Shown: positions 24,231 through 33,322 of the stretch, piece after piece
Numbering within the stretch: position 1 is the stretch's first letter
Layout of the letters: each line of letters starts with the position of its first letter
NCBI RefSeq assembly: GCF_036885605.1
Contig: NZ_CP142523.1
Coordinates: 930,001 to 994,000, forward strand
DNA length: 64,000 nucleotides
Direction of reading: 5' to 3'
Origin: Janthinobacterium sp. TB1-E2
GTDB taxonomy: Bacteria; Pseudomonadota; Gammaproteobacteria; Burkholderiales; Burkholderiaceae_D
The notes under the pieces: model-generated
What the model was told of the DNA's origin: nothing
What the model saw: only the letters and a program-made list of their open reading frames with translations
The model's database searches: none
Program-made: the position numbers and the translations under genes

Positions 24231-25040
24231 ATGTCCCTGTCCATTTCCATGCCGCTGCGCCGCCTCGGCCGTTTGTTCTGCCTTTCCTCCGCCCTCGTGG
24301 CGCCCGCCGCCTTCGCCGACAGCTATACCGATTTCCAGCAAGCGAGCGGCCAGCTGGAAGCGCTGATGGCCAAGGCGACGTCGCAAAGCGGCTTGCCGCG
24401 CCTGGGCGACCCTGGCGTGGCGCAGCTGTTTGCCCATATCGCCGACGGCCCGCGCCTGTTCCAGGCGCCCGTGACCGCGCTGCAAGACATGAATCAGAGC
24501 GTGGCCCTGTGCGAACGGAGCACCAATCTGGGCAAGTCCTATTACCAATTTGGCCTCACGCGGCCGCTGCCGTTGTCGGGCGCCGAGTTGCAGCAGGCGC
24601 GCAGGGAACAAGTGACGCAGAACCTGGCCGATTACGGCGATGAAATGGCTGCCTTGTTCGCCTTTGGCATGCATTGCCATGCGCACTTGATTGGCTTGAT
24701 GGAAAAGGAGTTCAGCAGCCAGCCCTTGCCCGAGGTGAGCAGTGCGGAGCGCATGCGCGCCCGCGCCTTCAGCAAGGGATCGAGCACCATGTTTGTGAAC
24801 GTGGTGCAGTTCGTGCAAGTGCCGTTCTGGAACGTGGCGCAAAAGAAGCGGATGCTGGAAGCGGCGGGACAGCACGCCGCAGCGAATGCCAATCTGATGG
24901 CGCCGCCCTTGCGCGAGCGTTTGCTGACCAGCCTGGTCGATGCGGACAAGGATCTCGATCCGGCCCTTGCACCGGCGCTGGCGGCGATACGCCAGGCGCT
25001 GTCGGTGACGACGTGTACCGGCCTGTGCCAGTACTACTGA
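24231..25040 (+). CDS. Secreted protein of unknown function
   Basis: A 269-residue protein with a clear signal peptide (LGRLFCLSSALVAPAAFA, cleavage about residue 29). The mature part is mostly helical (DSYTDFQQASGQLEALMAKA, LQQARREQVTQNLADYGDEM) and carries Cys residues at the ends, including a closing CTGLCQYY. I recognise no family. A TATAAT box at 24193-24198, 33 bases before the ATG, is a likely -10 element for its own promoter. It ends 10 bases before the stop of a convergent membrane protein gene. Confidence 0.75.
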   Translation: MSLSISMPLRRLGRLFCLSSALVAPAAFADSYTDFQQASGQLEALMAKATSQSGLPRLGDPGVAQLFAHIADGPRLFQAPVTALQDMNQSVALCERSTNLGKSYYQFGLTRPLPLSGAELQQARREQVTQNLADYGDEMAALFAFGMHCHAHLIGLMEKEFSSQPLPEVSSAERMRARAFSKGSSTMFVNVVQFVQVPFWNVAQKKRMLEAAGQHAAANANLMAPPLRERLLTSLVDADKDLDPALAPALAAIRQALSVTTCTGLCQYY

Positions 25041-25050
25041 CTGATGTGAC

Positions 25051-25569
25051 TTACTCCGATGCCTGCAGCGGCTTGTTGCGCTGGCGCCAGCGCACGAGGC
25101 CCCACGCATACACGGCGTAGTAGCCGATGACGAGGCCGTAGGCGGCCATGGTCAGCGGACTCTGGCCGAACGGTGGCGGCGGCACGGGCACGTCCAGGCG
25201 CGTGTTCAGGTAGATTTCCATGCCGCGGTACAGCAGGCGGGCGATGAACAGCATCGTGATGGCTAGGCCCAGGTAGCGGTGCTGGGTAAAGAAGAAATCC
25301 TTGCCGACCTGTTCGAAGCGCGTCAGTTTCAATCCCAGCACGCCGAGCCAGCCGCTGGCCAGCGCGCCCGCGCCCAGGCTGGACAGGGGCAACAGCTCGA
25401 ATTTCGTCGTCGTCGCCAGGAACAGCAGCAGCGCGGGAAAGACGACCGCCACGCTCCAGTGGCGCCACAGCTGCGACTTCTGGCGCGCCACCAGTTTCTT
25501 CAGACGCGAATAAATGCGCCAGACCAGCAGCGGGACCAGGAACAGCAGGGCGAGAGTAGTGGTTTCCAT
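25051..25569 (-). CDS. DUF1453/CcdC-like membrane protein
   Basis: A 172-residue inner-membrane protein with about four or five membrane segments: METTTLALLFLVPLLVWRIY at the start, then VAVVFPALLLFLA, GAGALASGWLGVLGLKL, YLGLAITMLFIARLLY and TMAAYGLVIGYYAVYAWGL. The early RIYSRLKKLVARQ segment and the GLKLTRFEQVGKDFFFTQH segment resemble the DUF1453/CcdC pattern. Function is unknown. The ATG at 25569 is chosen so the protein begins at its first membrane segment; a longer frame from 25680 would add a non-membrane peptide running across the intergenic operator. Confidence 0.7.
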   Translation of the reverse strand: METTTLALLFLVPLLVWRIYSRLKKLVARQKSQLWRHWSVAVVFPALLLFLATTTKFELLPLSSLGAGALASGWLGVLGLKLTRFEQVGKDFFFTQHRYLGLAITMLFIARLLYRGMEIYLNTRLDVPVPPPPFGQSPLTMAAYGLVIGYYAVYAWGLVRWRQRNKPLQASE

Positions 25570-25632
25570 GTAGACATTCGGGTGCGGGTAAAACAGCGAT
25601 TGTAAGCCAGATGGGGATGGGCGGCGATGCTT

Positions 25633-25659
25633 GTCAAACAGCAAAAGTTGCTGGTTGAC
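25633..25659. promoter_or_regulatory. Near-perfect palindromic operator candidate
   Basis: GTCAAACAGCAA (25633-25644) and TTGCTGGTTGAC (25648-25659) pair at 11 of 12 positions around an AAG centre. The palindrome lies in the 189-base gap between the divergent DUF1453-like gene and the S9 peptidase gene and covers the -35 box of the peptidase promoter. A dimeric repressor bound here would block that promoter. No adjacent regulator gene is present to name as partner. Confidence 0.6.
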
Positions 25660-25683
25660 ATTTACATGGCATGAACGCACTAT
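25655..25683 (+). promoter_or_regulatory. Probable promoter of the S9 peptidase gene
   Basis: A perfect -35 TTGACA (25655-25660) is followed after 17 bases by a weak -10 CACTAT (25678-25683). The start codon is 75 bases further on, behind GGAG at 25751. The -35 overlaps the right arm of the palindrome at 25633-25659. Confidence 0.5.
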
Positions 25684-25758
25684 GCCCTGTCACACAGCGC
25701 CGCCATGAGCGGTGCGGTGCGCTTGCTTGTTGTCGCCACCTTCATACACTGGAGTTCC

Positions 25759-28254
25759 ATGTCTACTCGTTTGCCTTTGCTGCCCATCACTGTCGGCCTG
25801 ATGGCCTCGTCTTCCCTGGCCATGGCGCAAGATGGCGCGTATCAAGCCCCGCCAGCGCCTCTGCAAGCCATCGTCGATGCGCCGCGCGCGCCGACCCTGA
25901 GCCTGAGCCCGAAACGCAACCTGGCGGCCGTGCTGCCCACGCCATCCTTGCCCAGCATCAGCGAAGTGGCGCAGCCGGAACTGAAACTGGCGGGCTTGCG
26001 CATCAATCCACGCACGTATTCGGCCAGCCGTTTCAGTTTTCACACGGGACTGGGTTTGCTCGACATCGATACGCAGAAGGAAATCAAGGTCAGCGGCTTG
26101 CCAGCTTCGCCCCGCATCGCCGACCTGGCCTGGTCGCCCGACCAGCGCTACCTGGCGTTTACGCACATCGCCTTTGCCGATCCCGCCAAGGGCGTGAAGG
26201 AATCGGGCGTGGAACTGTGGCTGCTTGACGTGCAGACGAAAGCGGCGCGCAAGCTGGGCAATCAAGCCCTGTCGACCGTATATGGCCGCGGCTTTTCCTG
26301 GCTGCCAGACAGCAAGACCTTGCTGGTGCAGCTGAAACCGGCCAAGCTGGGCGCGGCGCCCGTGGCCAGCGGCATCCCGACGGGCCCGTCCATCCAGGAC
26401 AGCGTGCCGGGCGGCGGCGTCAAGCAATTGCGCACCTATCCCGACCTGCTGAAAAACGAACAGGATGCACAGCTGTTCGAGCACTACATCACCGTGCAGC
26501 TGGCCTTGCTGGACGTGGCGGGCAAGCAGCGCCTCGTGGGCCAGCCGGGCCAGTTCTCGCGCGTGGCGGCCTCGCCCGATGGCAAGCACCTGCTGACGAC
26601 CAGCATCGTGCGTCCGTATTCCTACATCGTGCCGGCCTCCGACTTTGCGCACAAGATCGACGTGCGCGACCTGAATGGCAAGGTGGTGCATGCGGTGGCG
26701 GCCCTGCCGCTGGAAGAAGGTCTGCCGCCAGGCAATGATGCCGTGTCCGCCGGCGTGCGTTCCGTCAGCTGGCGCGTTGACGCGCCAGCCACCCTGGTGT
26801 GGGCCGAGGCGCAGGATGGCGGCGACCCGGCCAAGGTGGTCGAGATCCGCGACATCGTCTACACGCAGGCGGCGCCGTTCACCGCCAAGCCGGCCGTGCT
26901 GGCCAAGCTCGGCTCGCGCTATGCGGGCATCGCCTGGGGCCGCGGCGACCTGGCCCTGCTCAGCGAAGCGTGGTACAAGACGCGCGCCGTCAAGCAGTGG
27001 AAGATTTCGCCAGACCAACCTGCCGCGCCGGCCGACCTCGTGTATGCGGGATCGTTCGAAGACCGCTACAACGATCCGGGCCAGCCGGTGATGCGCGCCG
27101 ACGCGGCCGGCTTGCCGCGCCTGCTGATCGCCTTTGACAACTCCATCCTGCTCGACGGCCAGGGTGCGTCGAAGGAAGGCGACCGTCCCTTCATCGACCG
27201 CCTGAACCTGGCGACGAAACAGAAGCAGCGCCTGTTCCAGAGCGCCGCGCCGTATTATGAAAACGTGGTGGCCGTGCTGGATGAGGACGGCAGCCGTTTG
27301 CTGTCGACGCGCGAATCGCCGACCGAGCAGCCGAATTACTATGTGCGCAACCTGAAGCAGCAGGGTGCGGCGCAATTGACGGCTCTCACGCATTTCCCCC
27401 ATCCGCTGCCGCAATTGAAGGACGTGCAGAAAGAGCTGATCCGCTACAAGCGCGCCGACGGCGTGGACTTGACGGCGACCTTGATGCTGCCGCCGAACTA
27501 CGACGCCAAGCGCGACGGTCCGCTGCCGACCCTGATGTGGGCATACCCGCAGGAATTCAAGACGGCCAGCGCCGCCAGCCAGACCAAGGGTTCGCCGTAC
27601 AAATTCAATGCCGTCAGCTACTGGGGGCCGGCCGCCTTCCTGTCCATGGGCTACGCCGTGCTCGACAATCCATCGTTCCCCATCGTCGGCAATGGCGATC
27701 AGGAACCGAACGACACGTATCTGCCGCAGCTGGTGGCCGACGCCGAGGCTGCCGTCGAGGAGGTGGTGCGCCGCGGCGTGTCCGACCGCAACCGCATCGC
27801 CATCGGCGGCCACTCATATGGCGCTTTCATGACGGGCAATTTGCTGGCGCACACGCGCCTGTTCCGCGCCGGCATCGCCCGCAGCGGCGCCTACAACCGC
27901 ACTCTGACGCCGTTCGGCTTCCAGGCGGAAGAGCGCTCGTTCTGGCAGGCGCCGGCCGTCTACCAGGCCATGTCGCCGTTTAATTATGCGGACAAGATCA
28001 AGGATGCGCTGCTGATGATCCACGGCGAGCAGGACAACAACTCGGGCACTTTCCCCATCCAGAGCGAACGCATGTTCCAGGCCGTCAAGGGACTGGGCGG
28101 CACGGCGCGCCTGGTGATGTTGCCGAACGAGAGCCACGGCTACCGCGCGCGCGAATCGATCATGCAGATGCTGTACGAAAGCAACAACTGGCTGGAGAAA
28201 TATGTGAAGAACGCGGCGCCGCCAGCCGCCGACGCCAAGCCGGCAAGCAAATAA
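25759..28254 (+). CDS. Secreted prolyl oligopeptidase family (S9) peptidase
   Basis: An 831-residue exported serine peptidase. Residues 1-25 are a signal peptide (LLPITVGLMASSSLAMA). Residues 60-560 form a beta-propeller-like region (DLAWSPDQRYLAFTHIAF). Residues 580-815 are the alpha/beta hydrolase domain, with nucleophile Ser686 in GGHSYGAFMTGNLLAH, an Asp in IHGEQDNNSGTFPIQSERMF, and His in LPNESHGYRARES, giving the complete triad. Length and motifs match the DPP4/acylaminoacyl-peptidase-like S9 group of Gram-negative bacteria. It should act in the periplasm or outside on peptides. The ATG at 25759 sits behind GGAG and gives a proper signal peptide. Confidence 0.9.
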   Translation: MSTRLPLLPITVGLMASSSLAMAQDGAYQAPPAPLQAIVDAPRAPTLSLSPKRNLAAVLPTPSLPSISEVAQPELKLAGLRINPRTYSASRFSFHTGLGLLDIDTQKEIKVSGLPASPRIADLAWSPDQRYLAFTHIAFADPAKGVKESGVELWLLDVQTKAARKLGNQALSTVYGRGFSWLPDSKTLLVQLKPAKLGAAPVASGIPTGPSIQDSVPGGGVKQLRTYPDLLKNEQDAQLFEHYITVQLALLDVAGKQRLVGQPGQFSRVAASPDGKHLLTTSIVRPYSYIVPASDFAHKIDVRDLNGKVVHAVAALPLEEGLPPGNDAVSAGVRSVSWRVDAPATLVWAEAQDGGDPAKVVEIRDIVYTQAAPFTAKPAVLAKLGSRYAGIAWGRGDLALLSEAWYKTRAVKQWKISPDQPAAPADLVYAGSFEDRYNDPGQPVMRADAAGLPRLLIAFDNSILLDGQGASKEGDRPFIDRLNLATKQKQRLFQSAAPYYENVVAVLDEDGSRLLSTRESPTEQPNYYVRNLKQQGAAQLTALTHFPHPLPQLKDVQKELIRYKRADGVDLTATLMLPPNYDAKRDGPLPTLMWAYPQEFKTASAASQTKGSPYKFNAVSYWGPAAFLSMGYAVLDNPSFPIVGNGDQEPNDTYLPQLVADAEAAVEEVVRRGVSDRNRIAIGGHSYGAFMTGNLLAHTRLFRAGIARSGAYNRTLTPFGFQAEERSFWQAPAVYQAMSPFNYADKIKDALLMIHGEQDNNSGTFPIQSERMFQAVKGLGGTARLVMLPNESHGYRARESIMQMLYESNNWLEKYVKNAAPPAADAKPASK

Positions 28255-28310
28255 GGGCAGCGGCGCGCATCTCGTGGTATGGTCTTCCTTTGTCTGCAGG
28301 GAGGCCAGCC

Positions 28311-28463
28311 ATGTCAGTCATCCATACCCACCGCGCGCCCGACCCGGCGCCCGTCGATGAACCCATGCCGGCGCCGGAGCCGCAAGAAGCGCCCGGGCGC
28401 CAGCCGGGGCCCGTGCACCCGGTGCCGCAGGACGATCCCGTGCCGCACCCGCACCCCAGTTAA
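28311..28463 (+). CDS. Small proline/histidine-rich protein
   Basis: A 50-residue reading frame beginning MSVIHTHRAPDPAPVDEP and ending PVPHPHPS. About a third of the residues are proline and it has five His residues. Support is a strong ribosome site (GGGAGG, 28299-28305) at normal distance and its fit between two same-strand genes, 24 bases before the next ATG. No family is recognised. It is probably disordered. Confidence 0.5.
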   Translation: MSVIHTHRAPDPAPVDEPMPAPEPQEAPGRQPGPVHPVPQDDPVPHPHPS

Positions 28464-28487
28464 TCTCGTCAAGAAAGGCTGTTTTAG

Positions 28488-28727
28488 ATGGCAATTGTCA
28501 AGGAAGTCTACACACGCAAAGTCAGCGGAGAATCGTTCGACTATGAACTCGACTACACCCAGGGCGCGGACGTGGCCTGGATTGCGCGCGTGTACCACGA
28601 CGGCGTGCTGAAAGGCTCGCCGCACGGCGCGCTGACGGCCAACGTGCTGTCCGGCCCCGCGCTGGAACAGTATCTGCGCGCCTACGTCGAAGGCATGATC
28701 GAGCGGGGGCTCGACGTGGCCGAGTAA
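28488..28727 (+). CDS. Small conserved hypothetical protein
   Basis: A 79-residue soluble protein (MAIVKEVYTRKVSGESFDYE at the start, a beta-rich middle WIARVYHDGVLKG, and a helical, acidic C-terminus). No named family is recognised. AAGAAAGG lies upstream of the ATG, and a clear hairpin terminator follows the stop by 22 bases, so it ends a transcript that may begin at the S9 peptidase gene. Confidence 0.65.
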   Translation: MAIVKEVYTRKVSGESFDYELDYTQGADVAWIARVYHDGVLKGSPHGALTANVLSGPALEQYLRAYVEGMIERGLDVAE

Positions 28728-28749
28728 GCTGTTTTCGTTAGAGCAAAGA

Positions 28750-28771
28750 AAAGGGCGCCGAGGCGCCCTTT
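28750..28771 (+). terminator. Intrinsic terminator
   Basis: AAAGGGCGCC (28750-28759) pairs perfectly with GGCGCCCTTT (28762-28771), separated by only two bases, so the working loop opens the innermost pairs. The A/T ends of the stem supply the T-tract, and a further GTGTTT follows. It closes the small-protein transcript before the REP-like cluster. Confidence 0.75.
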
Positions 28772-28785
28772 GTGTTTCTGCTGGT

Positions 28786-28878
28786 GTCGGTTTACGCGGC
28801 TGCGCCGCTAATCCGACCTACGCGCATGCACATGGAGCGTAGGTCGGATTAGCGGGGCAACGCCCCGCGTAATCCGAC
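28786..28878. repeat. REP-like palindrome cluster A (two units, inverted)
   Basis: Two hairpins of one family lie head to head. Unit 1 is 28786-28817 (GTCGG...TTA and TAATCCGAC, with loop-side CGCGGCTGCGCCGC). Unit 2 is 28843-28878 (GTCGGATTA and TAATCCGAC around GCGGGGCAACGCCCCGC). CCTACG and CGTAGG face each other between them (28818-28843). The arrangement resembles a REPIN: two REP sequences in inverted orientation. It sits between the terminator and the tamB stop. Related copies are at 42595-42762 and 52533-52773. Confidence 0.8.
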
Positions 28879-28897
28879 AACATGGTTGGCCGCCAAT

Positions 28898-31800
28898 TTA
28901 ATCAAACGCCCACGTGTACAACACGTCGAGCGCATTGTTCGTGCCCGTCTGGAATTGCAAGGTGATGCGGCGGTTCAGCTTATAACGCAGCTTGACCAGG
29001 CTCGTCGCCGTGCTCGTGCCTTGCTCGAACGTCAGGTAGGCGCGCGAGGACAGGCGCTTGCCGACGGTGACGACCGTGCTTTCCAGCCCCTGCGCCTGCG
29101 ACAGGCCCACTTCATCGAGCCCCAGCGAATTGGCCAGCTTGCCTTGCAGGCCGCCGCCGGAGCCGCCGAAGAGGGCGCCGGCCGCCGTCGTCAGGAGGGC
29201 CATTTCATCGCCGGCCGCCGTTTCCGCGCCGTGGCCGAGGATCAGCCAGGCCAGCTTGTCGCTGTCCGACACGCTTGGCGTGGACACCAGCTTGGCCGTC
29301 GGCGCCTGGGCCGTACCGCGCACTTCCACGCCCGCTTCCACGTTCGTTTCCGACAGCGCTTCGCCTTCGGGACGCTTGCGCACGGCCAGGATATTGAGCG
29401 ACGGGTTGTCGTAGGCGCCCGTGAAGGCGATCAAGCCCCGTTCGATCGACAGCTTCTGCCCGTAGGCCGCGTACTGGCCGCTGGTGACCTTGATGCTGCC
29501 CGTCACGCGCGGCGCGGCGCGGTTGATGACTCTGGCGCGCACATTGCCGGCCAGATCCGCATCGATGCCCATGCCGCGCAGGTGGAAGGCGTTGCCCAGG
29601 TCGAACTCGAGGTCGATATTCAGGGGCAGCGACGGCGCTTCCTTGCTGCCCTTGACTTCCTTGCCCAGCACCACCACGTCGCTGCTTTGCGTCGGCGTGT
29701 CTTGCGGCGCCAGTTCGATCAGCGCGCGGTTGGCCCTGAACTTGCCCTCGAAGCTGAAGCGTTTGTCGTTGCGCACCAGGGTGCTGTTGCCCGACAAGAC
29801 CAGGGTACGGTCGGGCCGCGACAGCGCTTGCAGGCGGTCGGCCAGCAGTTTCAGTTCCAGGCTTGCCTCGCCATTCGCAAAGCGTACCCAGCCATCGGCC
29901 TGCACCTTGCCATCGCCGCCGTCAAAGCTCAGGCGCTGCAATTGCAGTTGATCGCCGGCCAGCTTCGCCTGCAGCACGCCATTGCGCAATTTCAAGCCCT
30001 GGTCGGCCCAGTTGACGAGCAGCTTGCTGCCGTTGATGTCGCCATTCAATTGCGGCGCGCCGATGGTGCCGCTGCCGGACAGGGCCACCTTCAAGGCGCC
30101 GCCCAGTTCCAGGCCCGGCTGGCCCGTCAGCGGCGCCAGCCACGCCAGCGAATCGATATTGGTGGTGCCCGTCAGCGAGAGGGCGCTGTCGTTGCTGATG
30201 CGTCCGCCAAGCATTTGCACGGTGGCATTGATGTCGCTCTGGCCCGCGCGCGCGCCGTCGAGTTTCACGGCCAGGCGCAATTGCTGGTTGGCCACGTCCA
30301 CTCTCGCATCGAGCGTGCGCAAGCCCAGCGCCAGCGGCTGTTCCACGCCCACCGTCACGTCGCCTTTTTCGCGGTAGATGTGCAGCATGCCGGCCAAAGA
30401 GGGATCTTTCTGCTTGGCCGTCGGCACCTGCATGTCGAGCGACCATTGCGCGCCCAGGGTGAGGTCGCTGCGCGCATTGGCTTGCAGCGCGGGAATCACT
30501 TGCGCCAGATAGGTCAGCGCCACGCCGGCCGCCTGGCCGGAACTGGTCCAGCGGGGGCCGTTCTTGACGAGGCTTTGCATGGTGATGCTGCCCGCCGGCA
30601 ATTTGATGACGGTGTTGCCCACGCTGATCTGTTCCGGCTGGCCCAGGCCCGCCACGCCGCTGTTGGCAGGGCCCGCCACTTTCACGGGTACGGGCGCTTG
30701 CAGCACGAGTGCATAGCGGCCCTTGTTTTGCAGGCTGTCGATCGTGCCCGTCCAGCTGGCGCCGCTCTGGCTGCCGCGCACTTGCACGGTGGCGTCGAAA
30801 TCGTCATTGCGCGCCGCCACGCTCACCGTATGGCTGCCGCGCGTGCCCGTCGTGCCCAGGCGGGCGCTGGCCAGCTTGAAGGTGGGCGTGCTGTAGCCCG
30901 TGATCTCCAGGCTGCTGACCATGGGGTCGAGCGCGCCCTGGCCGGCGCCCACGCTGGCGCTGCCTTTCACGGCTTTCAATTGCTGGTCGCCAAAGAAGGT
31001 CAGGTCCTTGCCATCCAGGGTCAGCTGCGCGGCGGGCGCGTCCATCTTGCCCGAGACGGAGCCGGCCGCATGCAGCACGCCGGCAAAGCTCGGGCCCAGG
31101 GTCGACAGTTGCGGCGCATCGAGTTTCCACGTCAGCTGGTCCGTGGCGCCGCCCAGCGCGCCCTTGGCCAGCAGGCTGTTCGGCCCCAGGCGCAATTCCG
31201 TATCCACGCTGTCGATGCGTTTTGCATTGGCCGACAGCTTGGCGTAGCCGGCCAGCGGCGCGTTTTGCAAGGTCGATTCGCGCAAGGCCAGGTTGAGGGC
31301 CACTTGCCAGTCGCTCGTCAGGCGGCCGCTGCCGTTGAAATCCGCATTGACGTTGCCGTTGGGCAGCGATGCGCCAAACGCGGCCGGGTTGATCTTTTGC
31401 AGGGAACCCGTCATTTTCAATTCCGCTTGCTGCTTCGGTCCCGTCAAGCCCACTTCGCCGCTGGCGTGGATGGCGCTGTCGGGCGCAGGGCGCTTGCCGC
31501 TGGTCAGGCCCAGGCCCTTCGCATCGGTAACAAAGCTCGTGCGCGGCTGCTGCATGGTGCCCTGCACCACGCCGCTGGCCAGTACCGTGCCCAGCAAGTC
31601 GCCCTGCAAGGCGGAAAGTTGCCGCGCATCGACGTTCCAGTTGAGCTTTTCGCCCGCGCCGCCAAAGTTGCCCTTGGCCGTCACGTTGTTCTTGCCCAAC
31701 GCCAATTGCACGTCGATGCCGCTGAAATGGGCCGCGTCGGCCGTCAGCTTGCCCTTGCCCGACAGGGGCTGGTCGAGCAGCTTGCTGGGGCGCACGGTGA

Positions 31801-33322
31801 AGTCCGCATTCGCCAGCCATGTTGGTGCCACGTGGCCATTTGCGCGCACGTCGAGGTTCAGGTCGGCCACGGGAAAGGCGCCGAAGTCGGCGGGATTGAG
31901 ACGGTTGGTGCTGGCGACGGCCTTGAATGGCTGCTCGTCCTTCAGGCTGATCTGGCCCGTCGCATTGACGCTGCTTTTGCCCGCTTGCAAGGTCGCCTTG
32001 CGCAATTGCACGAGCGAGTCGGCCAGGGTCGCTTCCACGTCCAGGCGCAGCTTGGCTTCACCGAGTTTGGCGCGCAGCGTTTGCGTCTTGCCGTCGCTGT
32101 CGAGCACGATGTCGCCGACGATCTTCGTGCTGTTGATGCTGCTGTAAATGTGCTGCAAGTCGATCTTGTCCGTGTGCAAGGTCAGCTGCGCATTGCCGAT
32201 GGGCGCGTCGGCCGCGTCGCGGTTAAGCTTGCCGCTACCCGTGAATTTGCCCGCATTGCCGAAATCGATGATGGCCGACTCCAGGGTCGTGGCCGTCAGG
32301 GTGCCGCCCAGGCGCGCCTCGAACTGGCGCAGCGGCAGCTTTTGCTGGTCGATGGGGCCCGGCGTGGCGTGGTTGAGGATGGCCAGCTTGCCCGACACGG
32401 TTTGCGCGTTGGGCCGCGTGTCGATGGCGGCGTCGAGTTCCAGGCTCAGGTCCGCCTGCGGCAAGGTGGCGTCGAACTTGCCCGGATTGATGTTGCGGCC
32501 ACGGATGCTGGCCGAGCGCAGGATGATGACGGGGTCGAACGGCGCCAGCGCCAGCCGGGCGTCGGCCGTGGCCGCGCCCGCGTTGCCCTTGGCCGTCACG
32601 TTCAGCACGTTCAAGTCGCCGCCCAGCTGCAAGGCGAGGGCGGCCGGTTTTTCGCCGGCGGCGGGGTTGAGCTGCGTCAAGCCGGCCTTGCCTGACAGTT
32701 TGAACGGTTGCGTGGCGGCTATCGTCGCGCTGGCCGTGGCCTGGCCGAACGGCGTCAGGGCCGAGGCGTCTTCCAGCTGCCATTGCGACTTGTCACCCGA
32801 CAAGGTGAAATGGATTTTTTCAAACACCGTGTTGCCGCCCGGGCTGACCAGGGTCACCTTGTCCAGGCGCGCGTCGGCAATGCCGATCCTGAACGGCGCG
32901 GCCAGGCTGGTGGGCATGGTCGACGGTTCCTCGGACGGCGCCGTGCTTTCCACGGACAGGCTGGCCACGTGCAGTTCGCTGATGGCAATGCCTTCCGAGA
33001 AGAACTGGAACGGCGACCAGTTGATGTCGATATTGTCGGCCGTGATGTGCTGCGTCTTGCTGCGGTAGCTGACGTGGCCCAGGTGCATGCGGTTGTACAG
33101 CGAGCCGGACACGCCCGACACTTCGATGTCGCCGCCGCTGGCGCTGGCCACTTTCTGCACCAGCATCTGCAAGGTCGATTCGCGGCCCAGGAACCAGAAG
33201 GCGCCGCCCAGCAGCACGGCCAAGCTGGCGACGGCGATCAGTACGTAGCGCATCGCCCTGCGCGGTTTTTTCGCCGGCGGCGGAGGGACGGCGCCGGGCG
33301 ATTCGGTAGTCATATCGGACAT
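28898..33322 (-). CDS. tamB: Translocation and assembly module subunit TamB
   Basis: A 1474-residue envelope protein, the partner of TamA. Residues 1-22 are cytoplasmic and basic/proline-rich, residues 23-46 form the inner-membrane anchor (YVLIAVASLAVLLGGAFWFL), and the rest is a long beta-strand-rich region of the AsmA/VPS13-like repeating groove type. The C-terminus is the conserved DUF490 end: ARVINRAAPRVTGSIKV, AFTGAYDNPSLNILAVRK, VEVRGTAQAPTAKLVSTP, WLILGH and LQFQTGTNNALDVLYTWAFD. TamB spans the periplasm and supports autotransporter assembly and phospholipid transport to the outer membrane. Its ATG shares a base with the tamA stop (TGATG at 33324-33320), so the pair is translationally coupled. 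Confidence 0.92.
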   Translation of the reverse strand: MSDMTTESPGAVPPPPAKKPRRAMRYVLIAVASLAVLLGGAFWFLGRESTLQMLVQKVASASGGDIEVSGVSGSLYNRMHLGHVSYRSKTQHITADNIDINWSPFQFFSEGIAISELHVASLSVESTAPSEEPSTMPTSLAAPFRIGIADARLDKVTLVSPGGNTVFEKIHFTLSGDKSQWQLEDASALTPFGQATASATIAATQPFKLSGKAGLTQLNPAAGEKPAALALQLGGDLNVLNVTAKGNAGAATADARLALAPFDPVIILRSASIRGRNINPGKFDATLPQADLSLELDAAIDTRPNAQTVSGKLAILNHATPGPIDQQKLPLRQFEARLGGTLTATTLESAIIDFGNAGKFTGSGKLNRDAADAPIGNAQLTLHTDKIDLQHIYSSINSTKIVGDIVLDSDGKTQTLRAKLGEAKLRLDVEATLADSLVQLRKATLQAGKSSVNATGQISLKDEQPFKAVASTNRLNPADFGAFPVADLNLDVRANGHVAPTWLANADFTVRPSKLLDQPLSGKGKLTADAAHFSGIDVQLALGKNNVTAKGNFGGAGEKLNWNVDARQLSALQGDLLGTVLASGVVQGTMQQPRTSFVTDAKGLGLTSGKRPAPDSAIHASGEVGLTGPKQQAELKMTGSLQKINPAAFGASLPNGNVNADFNGSGRLTSDWQVALNLALRESTLQNAPLAGYAKLSANAKRIDSVDTELRLGPNSLLAKGALGGATDQLTWKLDAPQLSTLGPSFAGVLHAAGSVSGKMDAPAAQLTLDGKDLTFFGDQQLKAVKGSASVGAGQGALDPMVSSLEITGYSTPTFKLASARLGTTGTRGSHTVSVAARNDDFDATVQVRGSQSGASWTGTIDSLQNKGRYALVLQAPVPVKVAGPANSGVAGLGQPEQISVGNTVIKLPAGSITMQSLVKNGPRWTSSGQAAGVALTYLAQVIPALQANARSDLTLGAQWSLDMQVPTAKQKDPSLAGMLHIYREKGDVTVGVEQPLALGLRTLDARVDVANQQLRLAVKLDGARAGQSDINATVQMLGGRISNDSALSLTGTTNIDSLAWLAPLTGQPGLELGGALKVALSGSGTIGAPQLNGDINGSKLLVNWADQGLKLRNGVLQAKLAGDQLQLQRLSFDGGDGKVQADGWVRFANGEASLELKLLADRLQALSRPDRTLVLSGNSTLVRNDKRFSFEGKFRANRALIELAPQDTPTQSSDVVVLGKEVKGSKEAPSLPLNIDLEFDLGNAFHLRGMGIDADLAGNVRARVINRAAPRVTGSIKVTSGQYAAYGQKLSIERGLIAFTGAYDNPSLNILAVRKRPEGEALSETNVEAGVEVRGTAQAPTAKLVSTPSVSDSDKLAWLILGHGAETAAGDEMALLTTAAGALFGGSGGGLQGKLANSLGLDEVGLSQAQGLESTVVTVGKRLSSRAYLTFEQGTSTATSLVKLRYKLNRRITLQFQTGTNNALDVLYTWAFD

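Noticed and set aside
25690..27813. Long antisense frame over the S9 peptidase gene
   Set aside because: The peptidase has a full catalytic triad and signal peptide in the other frame; the antisense product shows only compositional bias.
28886..32695. A 1269-codon open frame antisense to tamB
   Set aside because: The product is rich in Arg, His, Gln and Ala with no domain, typical of the complement of a GC-rich gene. The tamB frame has clear family motifs.
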